A DNA stretch of 64,000 bases from JAAYDS01 sp012729155 (GCA_036774405.1 DAIPBO010000008.1:1-64000), one strand, 5' to 3'; numbered from the stretch's first letter, positions 8,358 to 16,655 are shown. Notes: generated by a model not told the origin, from the sequence alone. Translations and numbers: made by a program.

Positions 8358-8960
8358 TTTGGGTTTGAGCGTCGTGCGGCGCAAGAGGCAAACGGCCAGT
8401 GCAGCTGCGGCGAGCAGCCACGTGACAACCCGTATCCAGGTGGACTGCAGGTCGGTGGTGAATGGCGCCGTTGCCGCATGAGCAGTGCCCAGCACAAAGG
8501 CCACGTACGTCAGCCCGTGTACAACCTGCCAGGCGTCCTTGAGTTGTTGACGTAGCCCAGCGGCCAACACGGCGATAATCAGGACCAACAGTGCGGGCGA
8601 CCCGCCCCACTGTATGAAGGTCTGCAACGACTCGAACCGTGGCAACAGGATCGAGCGGTCACCCCATGCCGATGACGCCAGAATGGGGTGCAGCACGATC
8701 AGCGATAGGCCACTGATGGCCACGATGTGATGCAGCGTCACAAAGGGGCGGCCAAAGGCCTTGATGAGCGGCCGCACAAACGCCGACGACAGCACCGCCA
8801 GGAAGATGAGCTGATAGCCGAACAGCCCGGCCAAACGTGTCAGGGTATAGACATCACCTGTGATTCCGTTGGGTAGCGCCACTGCCAGGGCGATCAGCAC
8901 CACGGCCAATAGCGGTGTGCCCATCAACCAAAGGCTCCTCTTGCGACGTGTCGATGACAT
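8340..8960 (-). CDS. Ferric-reductase-like transmembrane protein
   Basis: About six transmembrane helices over 206 aa. Histidines suited to b-heme ligation appear in LHHIVAISGLSLIVLHPIL and WQVVHGLTYVAFVLGTAHA, as in the ferric reductase-like/MsrQ/YedZ superfamily. No flavin or NAD domain is attached, so electrons would have to come from a partner. GAGGGGGACGAG precedes the ATG at 8960. That start lies inside the 3' end of the upstream esterase gene, giving a 107-bp out-of-frame overlap. Assignment is to superfamily only. Confidence 0.78.
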   Translation of the reverse strand: MSSTRRKRSLWLMGTPLLAVVLIALAVALPNGITGDVYTLTRLAGLFGYQLIFLAVLSSAFVRPLIKAFGRPFVTLHHIVAISGLSLIVLHPILASSAWGDRSILLPRFESLQTFIQWGGSPALLVLIIAVLAAGLRQQLKDAWQVVHGLTYVAFVLGTAHAATAPFTTDLQSTWIRVVTWLLAAAALAVCLLRRTTLKPKRRTQR

Positions 8961-9729
8961 CTCGTCCCCCTCTCGACGTACAGAACTGCATCCACTGCCA
9001 TGTCTGTCGCATGATCATGTCGCGTTCGCTGTCGACCAGCATGTTGTGCCCAGAGCGGCCATACACCGCATAGGTCTTGGGTAGAGAGCCGAGTAGCTGG
9101 CAGTAGCGCCAGGCGCTATCTCGCGCGATGGCGCCGTCGTGTCTGGCATAGAACACAATGGCCGGCGTCATCACGCGCGGCAACAGCCTCCGCACGACGC
9201 GCTGGAGCCGATAGAGCTGAGCGGCCGCCGCCACAGAGCGCGTTTCATAGTGCCACAGGCTAGCCGCTGCTTCAGGATCTACGAGATCGCTACTGCTCGG
9301 GGCCGCGATCTGCCTGACGACATGGCGCAGCAGGGGACTGAGCGCCAGCAGACGATTCGATGCCTTGAGGGCGGGCGAAAAGGCCAGCAAGCCCGCCGCC
9401 TGTGGGTGTCGCTCTGCTACCACAGCAGCGATCAGCGCCCCCATGCTGATCCCGCCAACGAACAGGTGCGAGCAGTGAGGCTCTAGCGCCCCCCAGACTG
9501 TCTCGGCAGCAGCCACCCAGTCGACCCAGGTGCAATGATCCATGTCTTGAGGCTCTGTGCCATGGCCTGGCAGGAGCGGCGCCACCACCCGCACTCCGTG
9601 GTCGGCAAGATGCTCGCCAAGGGGGCGCACCTCGGCCGGTGACCCGGTGAAACCGTGCAGCAGCAGGCACCCCACAGGGCCATCGCCCATATGAAAGGGT
9701 CGGGGATCCGCAGTTGGGCTTTGTGGCAT
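8854..9729 (-). CDS. Alpha/beta hydrolase, carboxylesterase (Est30-like)
   Basis: Serine carboxylesterase or monoacylglycerol-lipase-like hydrolase. The oxyanion HGFTGSPAEV, the nucleophile elbow GISMGA, the acid in YARHDGAIA and the His in YGRSGHNMLVD form a complete triad in the usual order. The Est30 family is about 245 aa; here about 40 residues extend past WQWMQFC, and this low-complexity tail overlaps the start of the next gene. The tail may be real, or a frameshift may have extended the frame. Natural substrate unknown. Confidence 0.88.
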   Translation of the reverse strand: MPQSPTADPRPFHMGDGPVGCLLLHGFTGSPAEVRPLGEHLADHGVRVVAPLLPGHGTEPQDMDHCTWVDWVAAAETVWGALEPHCSHLFVGGISMGALIAAVVAERHPQAAGLLAFSPALKASNRLLALSPLLRHVVRQIAAPSSSDLVDPEAAASLWHYETRSVAAAAQLYRLQRVVRRLLPRVMTPAIVFYARHDGAIARDSAWRYCQLLGSLPKTYAVYGRSGHNMLVDSERDMIMRQTWQWMQFCTSRGGRDVIDTSQEEPLVDGHTAIGRGADRPGSGATQRNHR

Positions 9730-9835
9730 TGCATCCCCTCAGTCCGCGCGCTATGCTCACGATTGAGCAACGCTACTCGAACGCAGTCTGGCTGTCAAAC
9801 AGTGCCTGGACCTGGCTTTGTAGAAGGAGTTGGAC

Positions 9836-10894
9836 ATGCAGGAGATTCGAGTTGGTATCATCGGCTGCGGGCGGCCGCGTCAACAGGCAGGCGCCACGGG
9901 CTATGGCATGGCGCACTATCATGTGGCGGGTTACAAGGCACACCCGCGTGTGCGCCTCGTGGCACTGGCCGACACCGACCGTGAGAATGCCGAGGCGTTT
10001 CGGGCATTGCACGGTAGCGAGCGGCTGTATGTCGACTACCATGCGATGCTCGCGAACGAGCGGCTCGACATGGTCAGCGTTTGTCTCTGGCCGCACCTGC
10101 ACGCTCCTGCCGTCATAGCCGCAGCTGAGTCTGGTGTGAGGGCTATTCATTGCGAAAAGCCGATGGCGCCTACCTACGGCGAGGCGCAAGCCATGCTCGC
10201 GGCCTGTGAACGGCGAGGCGTACAACTTACCATCGATCATCAGCGCCGCTTTGCGCAGCCGTTTCGCAGGGCTAGAGAGCTGATCCTCGCCGGCGCTATC
10301 GGCACGCTGCAGCGTCTCGAGGCTGTCTGCAGCAACCTGTTTGACTGGGGCACCCACTGGTTTGACATGCTCAACTTCTTGAACGGCGATCAACCTGTCG
10401 AGTGGGTGCTGGGTCAGGTTGAGGGACGAGGCGGTACGCGTGTGTTCGGCGTGCCGGTCGAGGGTCAGGGGCTGAGTCAGTTCAGCTATGCTAACGGTGT
10501 GCTGGGCATGCTGGTCACTGGTGTTGACGGCGCCCTCGGCGGGGCCGATATTCGCGCCCTGGGCTCGTTAGGAACTCTCGAGGTGCGCAATGAGGCGCAG
10601 CCCTTGCGGGTATGGGCGCAGGGCGATGCTGACTGGCGTGTGGTGCCCACCAGCGGCGGCTTTCATGGGATGGAGCTCGTCAAACTGGCGATACTCGATG
10701 CACTGAATTGCCTCGAGACGGGGCGCCAATCAGAGCTCGCCGGCGCCAAGGCGCTGAGGGCCAGCGAGCTCACGTTCGCCACCTACGAGTCGAGCAGGCG
10801 TCGTGGCAGGGTAGAGTTGCCGCTCACCATCGACGATTCTCCGCTCCTCGAGATGATTGCAGGCGGCGCTATCGCTGGCGAATGGCCCGAGTAG
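9836..10894 (+). CDS. Gfo/Idh/MocA family NAD(P)-dependent oxidoreductase
   Basis: Oxidises or reduces a sugar, inositol or amino-sugar hydroxyl using NAD(P). Rossmann start VGIIGCGRPRQQ carries GxGxxx; the family motif CEKPMAPTYGEA contains the catalytic-region EKP, and GTHWFDMLNF has the conserved His. I use ATG 9836, preceded by GAAGGAG; a TTG two codons upstream is in frame but poorly spaced. It sits next to a mutarotase and an enolase-superfamily dehydratase, suggesting a sugar-acid or deoxysugar route. Substrate not predictable. Confidence 0.9.
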   Translation: MQEIRVGIIGCGRPRQQAGATGYGMAHYHVAGYKAHPRVRLVALADTDRENAEAFRALHGSERLYVDYHAMLANERLDMVSVCLWPHLHAPAVIAAAESGVRAIHCEKPMAPTYGEAQAMLAACERRGVQLTIDHQRRFAQPFRRARELILAGAIGTLQRLEAVCSNLFDWGTHWFDMLNFLNGDQPVEWVLGQVEGRGGTRVFGVPVEGQGLSQFSYANGVLGMLVTGVDGALGGADIRALGSLGTLEVRNEAQPLRVWAQGDADWRVVPTSGGFHGMELVKLAILDALNCLETGRQSELAGAKALRASELTFATYESSRRRGRVELPLTIDDSPLLEMIAGGAIAGEWPE

Positions 10895-10901
10895 GGCTTG
10901 G

Positions 10902-11873
10902 CTATAAATCGCTGACACATAGACGAATGGCAGCCTCAACAGCCTCGCCCGGCTGCAAGATGGTCAGGTGCGCTGCCTCATGCAGACCGCGTGCATAGAG
11001 ATTGTGGGCGTCGGTGGAGCAGGACTGATTCTCGATACAGAGAAAGGGTTTCCCGTGAGGTGTATACACCACGGCATGGGTATACAGGGCATCGGCGTGC
11101 AGCGTAAGCCGCCTACCGATGGCATGGTAGTGGATCTCGGCGGGCTGTTCAGGCCGCATGCCCCAGTAGACATCGTCCAGGTCGAGGCCTTCCAGGCTCG
11201 TCGGATGCGTGAGGTCGGCCGGAGCTGCATCCAGGGGCAAGAGCCGCCCGGTGGGTAGTAGCTGGTCGGCTTCCATCCAGCGCGACGCAGGCACGCGGAT
11301 CTGCACGCTCTTGCGAGCCCCGATGATGGCGAAATAGGGGTGGATGGCCAAGCCAAAGGGCAGTGGTTGCGTGGCGTCATCATTGCGCACGGCAAAGCGC
11401 AACTCGATCTCACCCGGGCGCAGCGTATACGTCAGCTCCAGTGTGTTGGCGATCGGAAAGAGCGTGTGTAGATCATCACCCGGAGCCATGCTGATGCGCG
11501 TGGTGACAGCAATGCCGTTGGCACATATCTGGGGCTCGTCACAGCACCAACGCCGATCGCGCACCAGGCCGTGGATGAAATTGCCCCCGTTGTTGGGGGG
11601 AAAAGTGAAGGTGCGCTCGCCGAACGTCATCATGCCATCGCGCACGCGGTTGGGCGTTGGGTAGAGCACCGGTGTGCCCAGGACGCTTGGTTGGGTGCTG
11701 GTCTGGTCGAGCGCCACGAGATACTCTCGGCCAGCGACGTCAAAGCTGAGCAGGTTGCAGCCCACCTGTGGCGTAAAGGTGGCTGTCGTGGCCAGCTCGC
11801 CCTCGCAATGCAGCGTCATGGTCTCCCAGCCGGTTAGTGGGTGCTTGCCGATCATATAGCTACAGTTGGGCAT
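10902..11873 (-). CDS. Aldose 1-epimerase (mutarotase) family protein
   Basis: Galactose-mutarotase fold enzyme interconverting alpha and beta anomers. Landmarks are FIHGLVRDRRW (substrate-binding His), GLAIHPYF (catalytic His) and PFLCIENQSCSTDAHNL (catalytic Glu). Length of 323 aa fits the family. It is convergent with the Gfo/Idh/MocA gene (7 bp between stops) and divergent from the dehydratase gene; the 97-bp divergent gap carries promoter-like sequences on both strands. Confidence 0.9.
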   Translation of the reverse strand: MPNCSYMIGKHPLTGWETMTLHCEGELATTATFTPQVGCNLLSFDVAGREYLVALDQTSTQPSVLGTPVLYPTPNRVRDGMMTFGERTFTFPPNNGGNFIHGLVRDRRWCCDEPQICANGIAVTTRISMAPGDDLHTLFPIANTLELTYTLRPGEIELRFAVRNDDATQPLPFGLAIHPYFAIIGARKSVQIRVPASRWMEADQLLPTGRLLPLDAAPADLTHPTSLEGLDLDDVYWGMRPEQPAEIHYHAIGRRLTLHADALYTHAVVYTPHGKPFLCIENQSCSTDAHNLYARGLHEAAHLTILQPGEAVEAAIRLCVSDL

Positions 11874-11911
11874 CGCTCTACTCCCTCTGTGCGGGTCTCT
11901 GGGGACAGTGT

Positions 11912-11940
11912 TTCGCAGCGGACATTATTGGCGTTATACT
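11912..11940 (+). promoter_or_regulatory. Promoter for the enolase-superfamily gene
   Basis: TTCGCA (11912-11917), 17-bp spacer, TATACT (11935-11940). The predicted start of transcription is near 11947, about 24 nt before the GTG start. It overlaps the divergent mutarotase promoter, so the two genes could share one operator. Confidence 0.55.
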
Positions 11941-11953
11941 GCATGTCTGTCAA
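11924..11953 (-). promoter_or_regulatory. Promoter for the mutarotase gene
   Basis: On the minus strand, TTGACA (11953-11948), 18-bp spacer and AATAAT (11929-11924). Transcription would start near 11917, leaving a leader of about 43 nt before ATG 11873. Confidence 0.6.
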
Positions 11954-11970
11954 GGGCAGGGAGGTGGCCG

Positions 11971-13131
11971 GTGCGGATCACGCAGATCGAAGCAATCGTT
12001 GTGCACGTCTCGCCGCGAGGAGATTGGGTGTTCGTGCAGGTGCACACCGATGCGGGGCTGGTGGGTCTGGGCGAAGCCAGCCACGGCTCCAACGACCGAC
12101 AGGTTGTGTTGGCCGTGCAGCAGTTCGAGCAGCGTCTCGCCGGTCACGACGCACGACAGATTCGCCGACTCTGGTCTCTGTTGCACAGCCCACTTGCCGG
12201 GCGCGCCGTACAGACCGCGGCCAGTGCCATCGAGCAGGCCCTGTGGGATCTGCTGGGGCAGTCGCTGGGCGTGCCGATCCACAGCCTGCTGGGCGGCGCG
12301 ACTTGTGACACGCTACGCCTCTATGCCAACATTAACCGTCACGTGCGCGACCGTAGTCCCGAGGGCTTTGCACGTGCTGCGTCTGCCGCGGTGAGCGAGG
12401 GCTTTGACGCGATCAAGCTGGCGCCGTTTGACGAACTACGCACGCCCTCTCATCGACGAACCGGGCCCAGGGCCACATGGCGCGCAGGTGTCGAGCGAGT
12501 GGAAGCTGTGCGTGATGCTATCGGCCCCGACGTCGAGCTGATGGTCGACTGTCACGGGCGCATGGAACCCTCCGAAGCGTTGCAGGTGGGTCTCGCGTTG
12601 GCTCCGCTCGATCTGGCCTGGCTCGAGGAGCCGGTGCCATCCGCCATACCGTGCCAGCTCGGGCAGCTGGCTGCTCGCCTGCCCATGCCCATCGCCTCGG
12701 CCGAGAGCTGCTATGCGCTCGAGGGGTTTGCGCCCTTCTTGTGCGATCGAGTGGCGGATATTCTGATGCCTGACGTCAAACATGATGGCGGCGTCGCCGA
12801 GACGCTCGCCATCGCCCAGGCGGCTCGCATGCGGCATCTGCTCGTGGCGCCGCACAACCCCGCGGGGCCCGTCTCCACTGCTGCGACGGCCCACGTGGCG
12901 GCCGTGATGTCCAACCTGCTGATCGTAGAGTATGCCTGGGGCGAGGTGCCCTGGCGGGCTGCCCTCGTCGAGCCGGCTGAGCGTATCGAGCGTGGGCACC
13001 TGCGCCTGCCGCAGGGGCCAGGGCTTGGGCATCGTCTGCGTGACGAGTTGGTGCAACAGCACTTGTCGGGGGCGCCGCGCGATGATGATTCGTCCAAGGT
13101 AGTCGTCGCAACCGAGCCTCGGGACGAGTGA
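11971..13131 (+). CDS. Enolase-superfamily (mandelate racemase/muconate lactonizing) enzyme
   Basis: Abstracts the alpha proton of a carboxylate, most often as a sugar-acid dehydratase. The (beta/alpha)8 residues occur in order: Lys about 149 (AIKLAPF), metal ligands Asp about 193 (MVDCHGRM), Glu about 219 (LEEP) and Glu about 245 (ASAESCY), then His about 295 (VAPHNPAGPVS). The DCHGR and APHNPxGP motifs point to the galactonate-dehydratase branch, but the substrate is uncertain. I use GTG 11971 with AGGGAGG six bases upstream. 386 aa is normal. Confidence 0.88.
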   Translation: MRITQIEAIVVHVSPRGDWVFVQVHTDAGLVGLGEASHGSNDRQVVLAVQQFEQRLAGHDARQIRRLWSLLHSPLAGRAVQTAASAIEQALWDLLGQSLGVPIHSLLGGATCDTLRLYANINRHVRDRSPEGFARAASAAVSEGFDAIKLAPFDELRTPSHRRTGPRATWRAGVERVEAVRDAIGPDVELMVDCHGRMEPSEALQVGLALAPLDLAWLEEPVPSAIPCQLGQLAARLPMPIASAESCYALEGFAPFLCDRVADILMPDVKHDGGVAETLAIAQAARMRHLLVAPHNPAGPVSTAATAHVAAVMSNLLIVEYAWGEVPWRAALVEPAERIERGHLRLPQGPGLGHRLRDELVQQHLSGAPRDDDSSKVVVATEPRDE

Positions 13132-13144
13132 GGAGGGCACGCAG

Positions 13145-13669
13145 TTGAGACGTAGAAGGGCTATTCTGGTCATCGTGCTGTTGAGCGCCGTCATCATCGT
13201 CGCTGATCAGCTCACCAAGGCGTGGGTGCGCGAGACGATCCCGCTGCATACATCATACATGCCCATCGCCTGGCTCGACCGGTTCGTGACGCTCACTCAC
13301 GTGGAGAACCATGGTATTGCCTTTGGCTTGCTGCAGGGGCTTGGGGGGCTTTCGGCGATCATCGCCGTTGGCCTGGGCGTTGGCATCGTCTGGTATGTAT
13401 GGCGCCACCCCGACTTGCCCCCCTTTATGTGGTGGGTCTTTGGCCTGATGCTAGGCGGCGCAGTGGGCAATCTGATCGATCGCCTCACGCAGGACGGCGT
13501 GGTGACGGACTTTGTCGATCTACGCTGGTGGCCGGTGTTCAATATCGCCGATAGCTGCCTGGTGATAGGCGCGCTGTTGTTGGCGGTCTACACGCTTTTC
13601 TTTGAGGGGCAAGAGCGCTGCGGGCCAGCCACAGACGCACACTACAGGGCCGAAAACGATGCCGGCTGA
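13145..13669 (+). CDS. lspA: Lipoprotein signal peptidase (signal peptidase II)
   Basis: Aspartic membrane protease that removes signal peptides from prolipoproteins after diacylglyceryl transfer. Four transmembrane helices; catalytic aspartates lie in GNLIDRL and FNIADSCLVIG, and VENHGIAFGLLQG is the conserved loop. The start is TTG 13145 with AGGAGGG at 13131-13137, overlapping the previous stop. The tail runs about 20 residues past the last helix. The downstream pseudouridine synthase gene overlaps its 3' end by 11 bp, a common lspA-rluD pairing. Confidence 0.94.
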   Translation: MRRRRAILVIVLLSAVIIVADQLTKAWVRETIPLHTSYMPIAWLDRFVTLTHVENHGIAFGLLQGLGGLSAIIAVGLGVGIVWYVWRHPDLPPFMWWVFGLMLGGAVGNLIDRLTQDGVVTDFVDLRWWPVFNIADSCLVIGALLLAVYTLFFEGQERCGPATDAHYRAENDAG

Positions 13670-14591
13670 GGTAGGGGGTAACGCCCACATCGTATTGGCC
13701 GGGCCAGCGCGCGAGCGCATCGACCAGCTGGTGGCGCGTGTGCTAGAGGTGTCACGCGCGACGGCTCAGCGGGCCATCGCCGCCGGGCGTGTCACAGTCG
13801 ATGGCGAGCTGCCCGTCAAGAGCCTGATTCCCGAGCCTGGCGCGTTCGTCCGTATCGAGCCATTCGAGGTGGCAGCTGAGCCCGACGCGGACATGCCAGT
13901 CCCAACGGTTCAGGTTCTGTATGCCGACCCGCATCTTGCGGTCATCGTCAAGCCGGTCGGTCTGCCAGTGCATGTGGGGGCGGGGGGGCGGCAACGCCCG
14001 ACGTTGGTCGATGCTCTCAAGCGCCAGTTCCCCGCGTTAGGAGCACTGCAGCTGCCGGCTCCCCATCGCCCGGGAGTGGTGCATCGTCTGGATGTCGACA
14101 CCAGTGGCATCATGGTCGTTGGGCTCGATGCGAGCACTGTGCGTGCGCTCGTGGGTCTCTTTCGCTCGCGCCGCGTAACCAAGCTATACCTGGCGTTAGT
14201 GCACGGGCACCCCTCCGTCGAGCGCGCTATCATCGATGCGCCGATAGGGCGCGATCCAAACAGCCGCACCCGCATGGCCGTCATCCGTGAGGGTGGGCGC
14301 GAGGCCCAGACGGCCATGCGTGTTTGTGAACACCTACGCAATACCAGTCTGATCGAGGCCAAACTGCTCACGGGGCGCACCCATCAGATACGTGTCCATC
14401 TGGCGTCCATCGGGCATGCGGTGGTGGGTGATCGCACCTATGGCCCGCGCCGGCCCATGCCTGGGGTCCAGAGACAGATGCTCCACGCCTGGAAGCTCGA
14501 GTTCAAGCATCCCGTTACCGGTGAGATGCTTGTGTTTGAGGCGCCGCCTCCAGCTGACTTTGTCGAGGTGTTGGCGCGCCTGCGTACATAG
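13659..14591 (+). CDS. RluA/RluD-family pseudouridine synthase
   Basis: Isomerises uridines in 23S rRNA or tRNA. An N-terminal S4 domain (VARVLEVSRATAQRAIAAGR) precedes the catalytic RluA domain with VHRLDVDTSGIMV, where the Asp is the nucleophile; LLTGRTHQIRVHLASIGHAV is the conserved C-terminal core. RluD-like architecture is clear, but RluA, C and D cannot be separated here. The chosen ATG 13659 overlaps lspA by 11 bp; the frame is open further into lspA. 310 aa is typical. Confidence 0.92.
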   Translation: MPAEVGGNAHIVLAGPARERIDQLVARVLEVSRATAQRAIAAGRVTVDGELPVKSLIPEPGAFVRIEPFEVAAEPDADMPVPTVQVLYADPHLAVIVKPVGLPVHVGAGGRQRPTLVDALKRQFPALGALQLPAPHRPGVVHRLDVDTSGIMVVGLDASTVRALVGLFRSRRVTKLYLALVHGHPSVERAIIDAPIGRDPNSRTRMAVIREGGREAQTAMRVCEHLRNTSLIEAKLLTGRTHQIRVHLASIGHAVVGDRTYGPRRPMPGVQRQMLHAWKLEFKHPVTGEMLVFEAPPPADFVEVLARLRT

Positions 14592-14594
14592 GGC

Positions 14595-14623
14595 TTGCCC
14601 GCAAAGATATCTTGTAGTATGAT
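14595..14623 (+). promoter_or_regulatory. Sigma-70-type promoter of the nitrilase-like gene
   Basis: TTGCCC (14595-14600), 17-bp spacer, TATGAT (14618-14623). An SOS-box-like palindrome begins two bases after the -10, so bound repressor would occlude the transcription start. Confidence 0.7.
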
Positions 14624-14624
14624 A

Positions 14625-14638
14625 CGAACAAATGTTCT
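14625..14638. promoter_or_regulatory. SOS-box-like operator (GAAC-N4-GTTC)
   Basis: CGAACAAATGTTCT contains GAAC (14626-14629) and GTTC (14634-14637) separated by four bases, and differs at only the last base from the Gram-positive LexA consensus CGAACRNRYGTTYC. It directly follows the -10 box of the preceding promoter. A second site with the same core is at 31892-31905, before a DNA-repair operon. Confidence 0.65.
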
Positions 14639-14665
14639 TTTGCATCGGAATCTGCAGGAGGCGCC

Positions 14666-15478
14666 ATGGGTAAGGTGACACTGGCTCTGGTCCAGATGAG
14701 TCCGACGCTCAATCAGATCGAGAGAAACCTGGCGGCGATGGCGCGCACTGTCGAACAGACAAGCGCGGCGCAAAAGATAGACCTGTTCGTCTTCCCCGAA
14801 CTCTGCACCACGGGCTATGAGTGTGGGGTGCGCTTTGGTGAACTTGCCGATCGCCTCGATGGCCGCACAGTCGAGACCGTGGCTGAGCTGGCTACCCGCT
14901 GGGACACTTGCATCGCTTTTGGCATGGCCGAACGCCAGAAGATGGAGAGCGTCATCTACAGCTCTGGTGTGCTGGTCGACGCGCAGGGCGAGGTGGCATT
15001 GGTGCAGCAAGAGGTCCACCTTAAGGCAGAGCAACGCCTGACGTTTCGGCCGGGGTTCAAGTTGGCGCCTGGCAAGACCCGCTTTGGGCAGGTAGGCTTG
15101 CTGGTAGGGTGGGATTTGGCCTTCCCCGAGGTTGCACGCGCGTTGGCTTTGGATGGCGCCGAGCTGCTCTGCGTGCTGGGCAGCTGGGAGCGGCCCCATG
15201 CGCACGCCTGGCGCAGCCTTGTGTTTGCACGGGCCTATGAGAATGCCGTGCATGTCGCTGCCTGTAATCGCGTGGGCACAGAGCCTACCTACGCTTTCTG
15301 CGGCGAGAGCATGGTGGTGGGGCCGACGGGGGCGGTGCAGGGGCGAGCCGATGGCGCCGAGCCAGCCGTTGTTGTCGCAACGGTCGATCTGGATGAGGTG
15401 CGTGCGGCGCAAGAGGATACTCAACTTCTTCAGGCACGCCAGCCACGCAGCTACCGTCAGATCGTCAAGATGTACTGA
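14666..15478 (+). CDS. Nitrilase-fold protein lacking catalytic Lys and Cys
   Basis: Carbon-nitrogen hydrolase superfamily by fold, 270 aa. The first catalytic residue is present (Glu45 in FPELCTTGYE). The Lys position, normally RKxHL, reads QEVHL (Glu116), and the nucleophile Cys, normally ICYDxxFPE, reads VGWDLAFPE (Gly148, codon GGG). Two of three catalytic residues are therefore missing, so amidase or nitrilase activity is unlikely; binding or regulatory roles are possible. AGGAGG precedes ATG 14666. The gene stands behind its own promoter and an SOS-box-like operator. Confidence 0.85.
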   Translation: MGKVTLALVQMSPTLNQIERNLAAMARTVEQTSAAQKIDLFVFPELCTTGYECGVRFGELADRLDGRTVETVAELATRWDTCIAFGMAERQKMESVIYSSGVLVDAQGEVALVQQEVHLKAEQRLTFRPGFKLAPGKTRFGQVGLLVGWDLAFPEVARALALDGAELLCVLGSWERPHAHAWRSLVFARAYENAVHVAACNRVGTEPTYAFCGESMVVGPTGAVQGRADGAEPAVVVATVDLDEVRAAQEDTQLLQARQPRSYRQIVKMY

Positions 15479-15493
15479 TCTGGAGACGGCCGG

Positions 15494-15522
15494 TTGTCGG
15501 CAGCGGGCGTATGGTCTAGAAT
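15494..15522 (+). promoter_or_regulatory. Promoter for the threonine aldolase gene
   Basis: TTGTCG (15494-15499), 17-bp spacer, TAGAAT (15517-15522). Transcription would begin near 15529, about 40 nt before the GTG start at 15570. Confidence 0.55.
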
Positions 15523-15569
15523 CGCTGGCAGCCATGGGCGCCCGATCAGTCGGCGCAAAGGAGAGTAAC

Positions 15570-16610
15570 GTGCGTGTAATCGATCTGCGTAGCGATACGG
15601 TCACCCTGCCGTCGCCCGAGATGCGCGAGGCGATGTATCGGGCTGAACTCGGCGACGATGTATATGGCGAGGATCCGACTATCAACCGCCTCGAGGCGCT
15701 GGCCGCCACCAAACTGGGCAAAGAGGCAGCCCTCTTTGTGGTGAGTGGCACCATGGGGAACCTGGTTTCGATTCTGACTCATTGCCAACGCGGTGACGAA
15801 GTCATCATGGGCAACCAGGCGCACACCTTTGTTTACGAGGCAGGTGGTGTGTCGGCGTTGGGCGGCGTGCACGTTCACACCATCCCAAATCAGCCCGATG
15901 GGATGCTCGATCTCGTCGATCTCGAGAACGCCGTCCGTGGCGAGAACGTGCACTTTCCCACCACACGGTTGATCTGTCTCGAGAACACCCACAACCGCTG
16001 CGGTGGGGCCGTCCTCACGGTTGAGCAGATGGCGGCCGTCCGTCAGGTGGCCGATACGCATGGGCTGGCCGTGCACCTAGATGGGGCGCGCCTGTTCAAC
16101 GCCGCCGTGGCGTTGGGCGTGGACGTAAGCGCCATCGCCGCGCAGGTCGACTCTGTGCAGTTCTGCCTCTCAAAGGGGCTGGCAGCGCCGGTGGGTTCGC
16201 TCATCGCCGGCTCTGCGAGCTTTATCAAAGAGGCGCGGCATATCCGGAAGATGGTCGGTGGCGGGATGCGGCAGGCCGGCGTGCTGGCTGCGGCGGGCAT
16301 CGTGGCCCTTGAGACTATGGTAGAGCGCCTCGCCCACGACCATGCCAACGCGCGCCGCTTGGTGGAGGGCCTGGCCGATATCGCCGGCTATCGCGTCAAC
16401 CCCGATGCCGTGCAGAGCAATATCGTCATGATCGAGCTAGAAGGCCTAGGCGCCGACTATGATGCTGTTGGTGCCGCGCTCGAGGCAGAGGGCGTCAAGA
16501 TCAGCCGTATGTCTGCGCGTCGTTTCCGCGCCGTCACCCACTATGGCATCGATTCCAGCGACATCGATCTGGCACTAGCAGTCTTTTCGCGTGCCGTGCG
16601 CGTGGCCTAG
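15570..16610 (+). CDS. ltaE: Low-specificity L-threonine aldolase
   Basis: PLP enzyme cleaving L-threonine or allo-threonine to glycine and acetaldehyde. The N-terminus IDLRSDTVTLPSPEMREAM and GDDVYGEDPTINRLE are diagnostic; the PLP lysine is in FCLSKGLAAPVGS and the aspartate pairing with the pyridine nitrogen in HLDGARLFNA. I use GTG 15570, behind AAAGGAGAG, although the frame stays open far upstream through the nitrilase-like gene. 346 aa is the usual length. A hairpin terminator follows. Confidence 0.93.
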   Translation: MRVIDLRSDTVTLPSPEMREAMYRAELGDDVYGEDPTINRLEALAATKLGKEAALFVVSGTMGNLVSILTHCQRGDEVIMGNQAHTFVYEAGGVSALGGVHVHTIPNQPDGMLDLVDLENAVRGENVHFPTTRLICLENTHNRCGGAVLTVEQMAAVRQVADTHGLAVHLDGARLFNAAVALGVDVSAIAAQVDSVQFCLSKGLAAPVGSLIAGSASFIKEARHIRKMVGGGMRQAGVLAAAGIVALETMVERLAHDHANARRLVEGLADIAGYRVNPDAVQSNIVMIELEGLGADYDAVGAALEAEGVKISRMSARRFRAVTHYGIDSSDIDLALAVFSRAVRVA

Positions 16611-16630
16611 CAGTCACACGACAAACCGAT

Positions 16631-16655
16631 GCGGGAGAGGCTCTGCCTCTCCCGC
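16631..16655. terminator. Hairpin terminator between convergent ltaE and acpS
   Basis: Perfect 11-bp stem GCGGGAGAGGC / GCCTCTCCCGC with a TCT loop, 20 bp after the ltaE stop and 43 bp from the acpS stop. The flanks are not strongly T-rich, but the position and stability suggest bidirectional termination. Confidence 0.75.

Noticed and set aside
9771..9798. Minus-strand TTGACA with TAGCGT as esterase promoter
   Set aside because: The -35 is perfect but the -10 matches only three of six bases; too weak to list as a feature.
14438..15754. 438-aa minus-strand open frame
   Set aside because: Lies opposite the pseudouridine synthase, nitrilase-like and aldolase genes, which all have clear motifs; long only because of GC bias.
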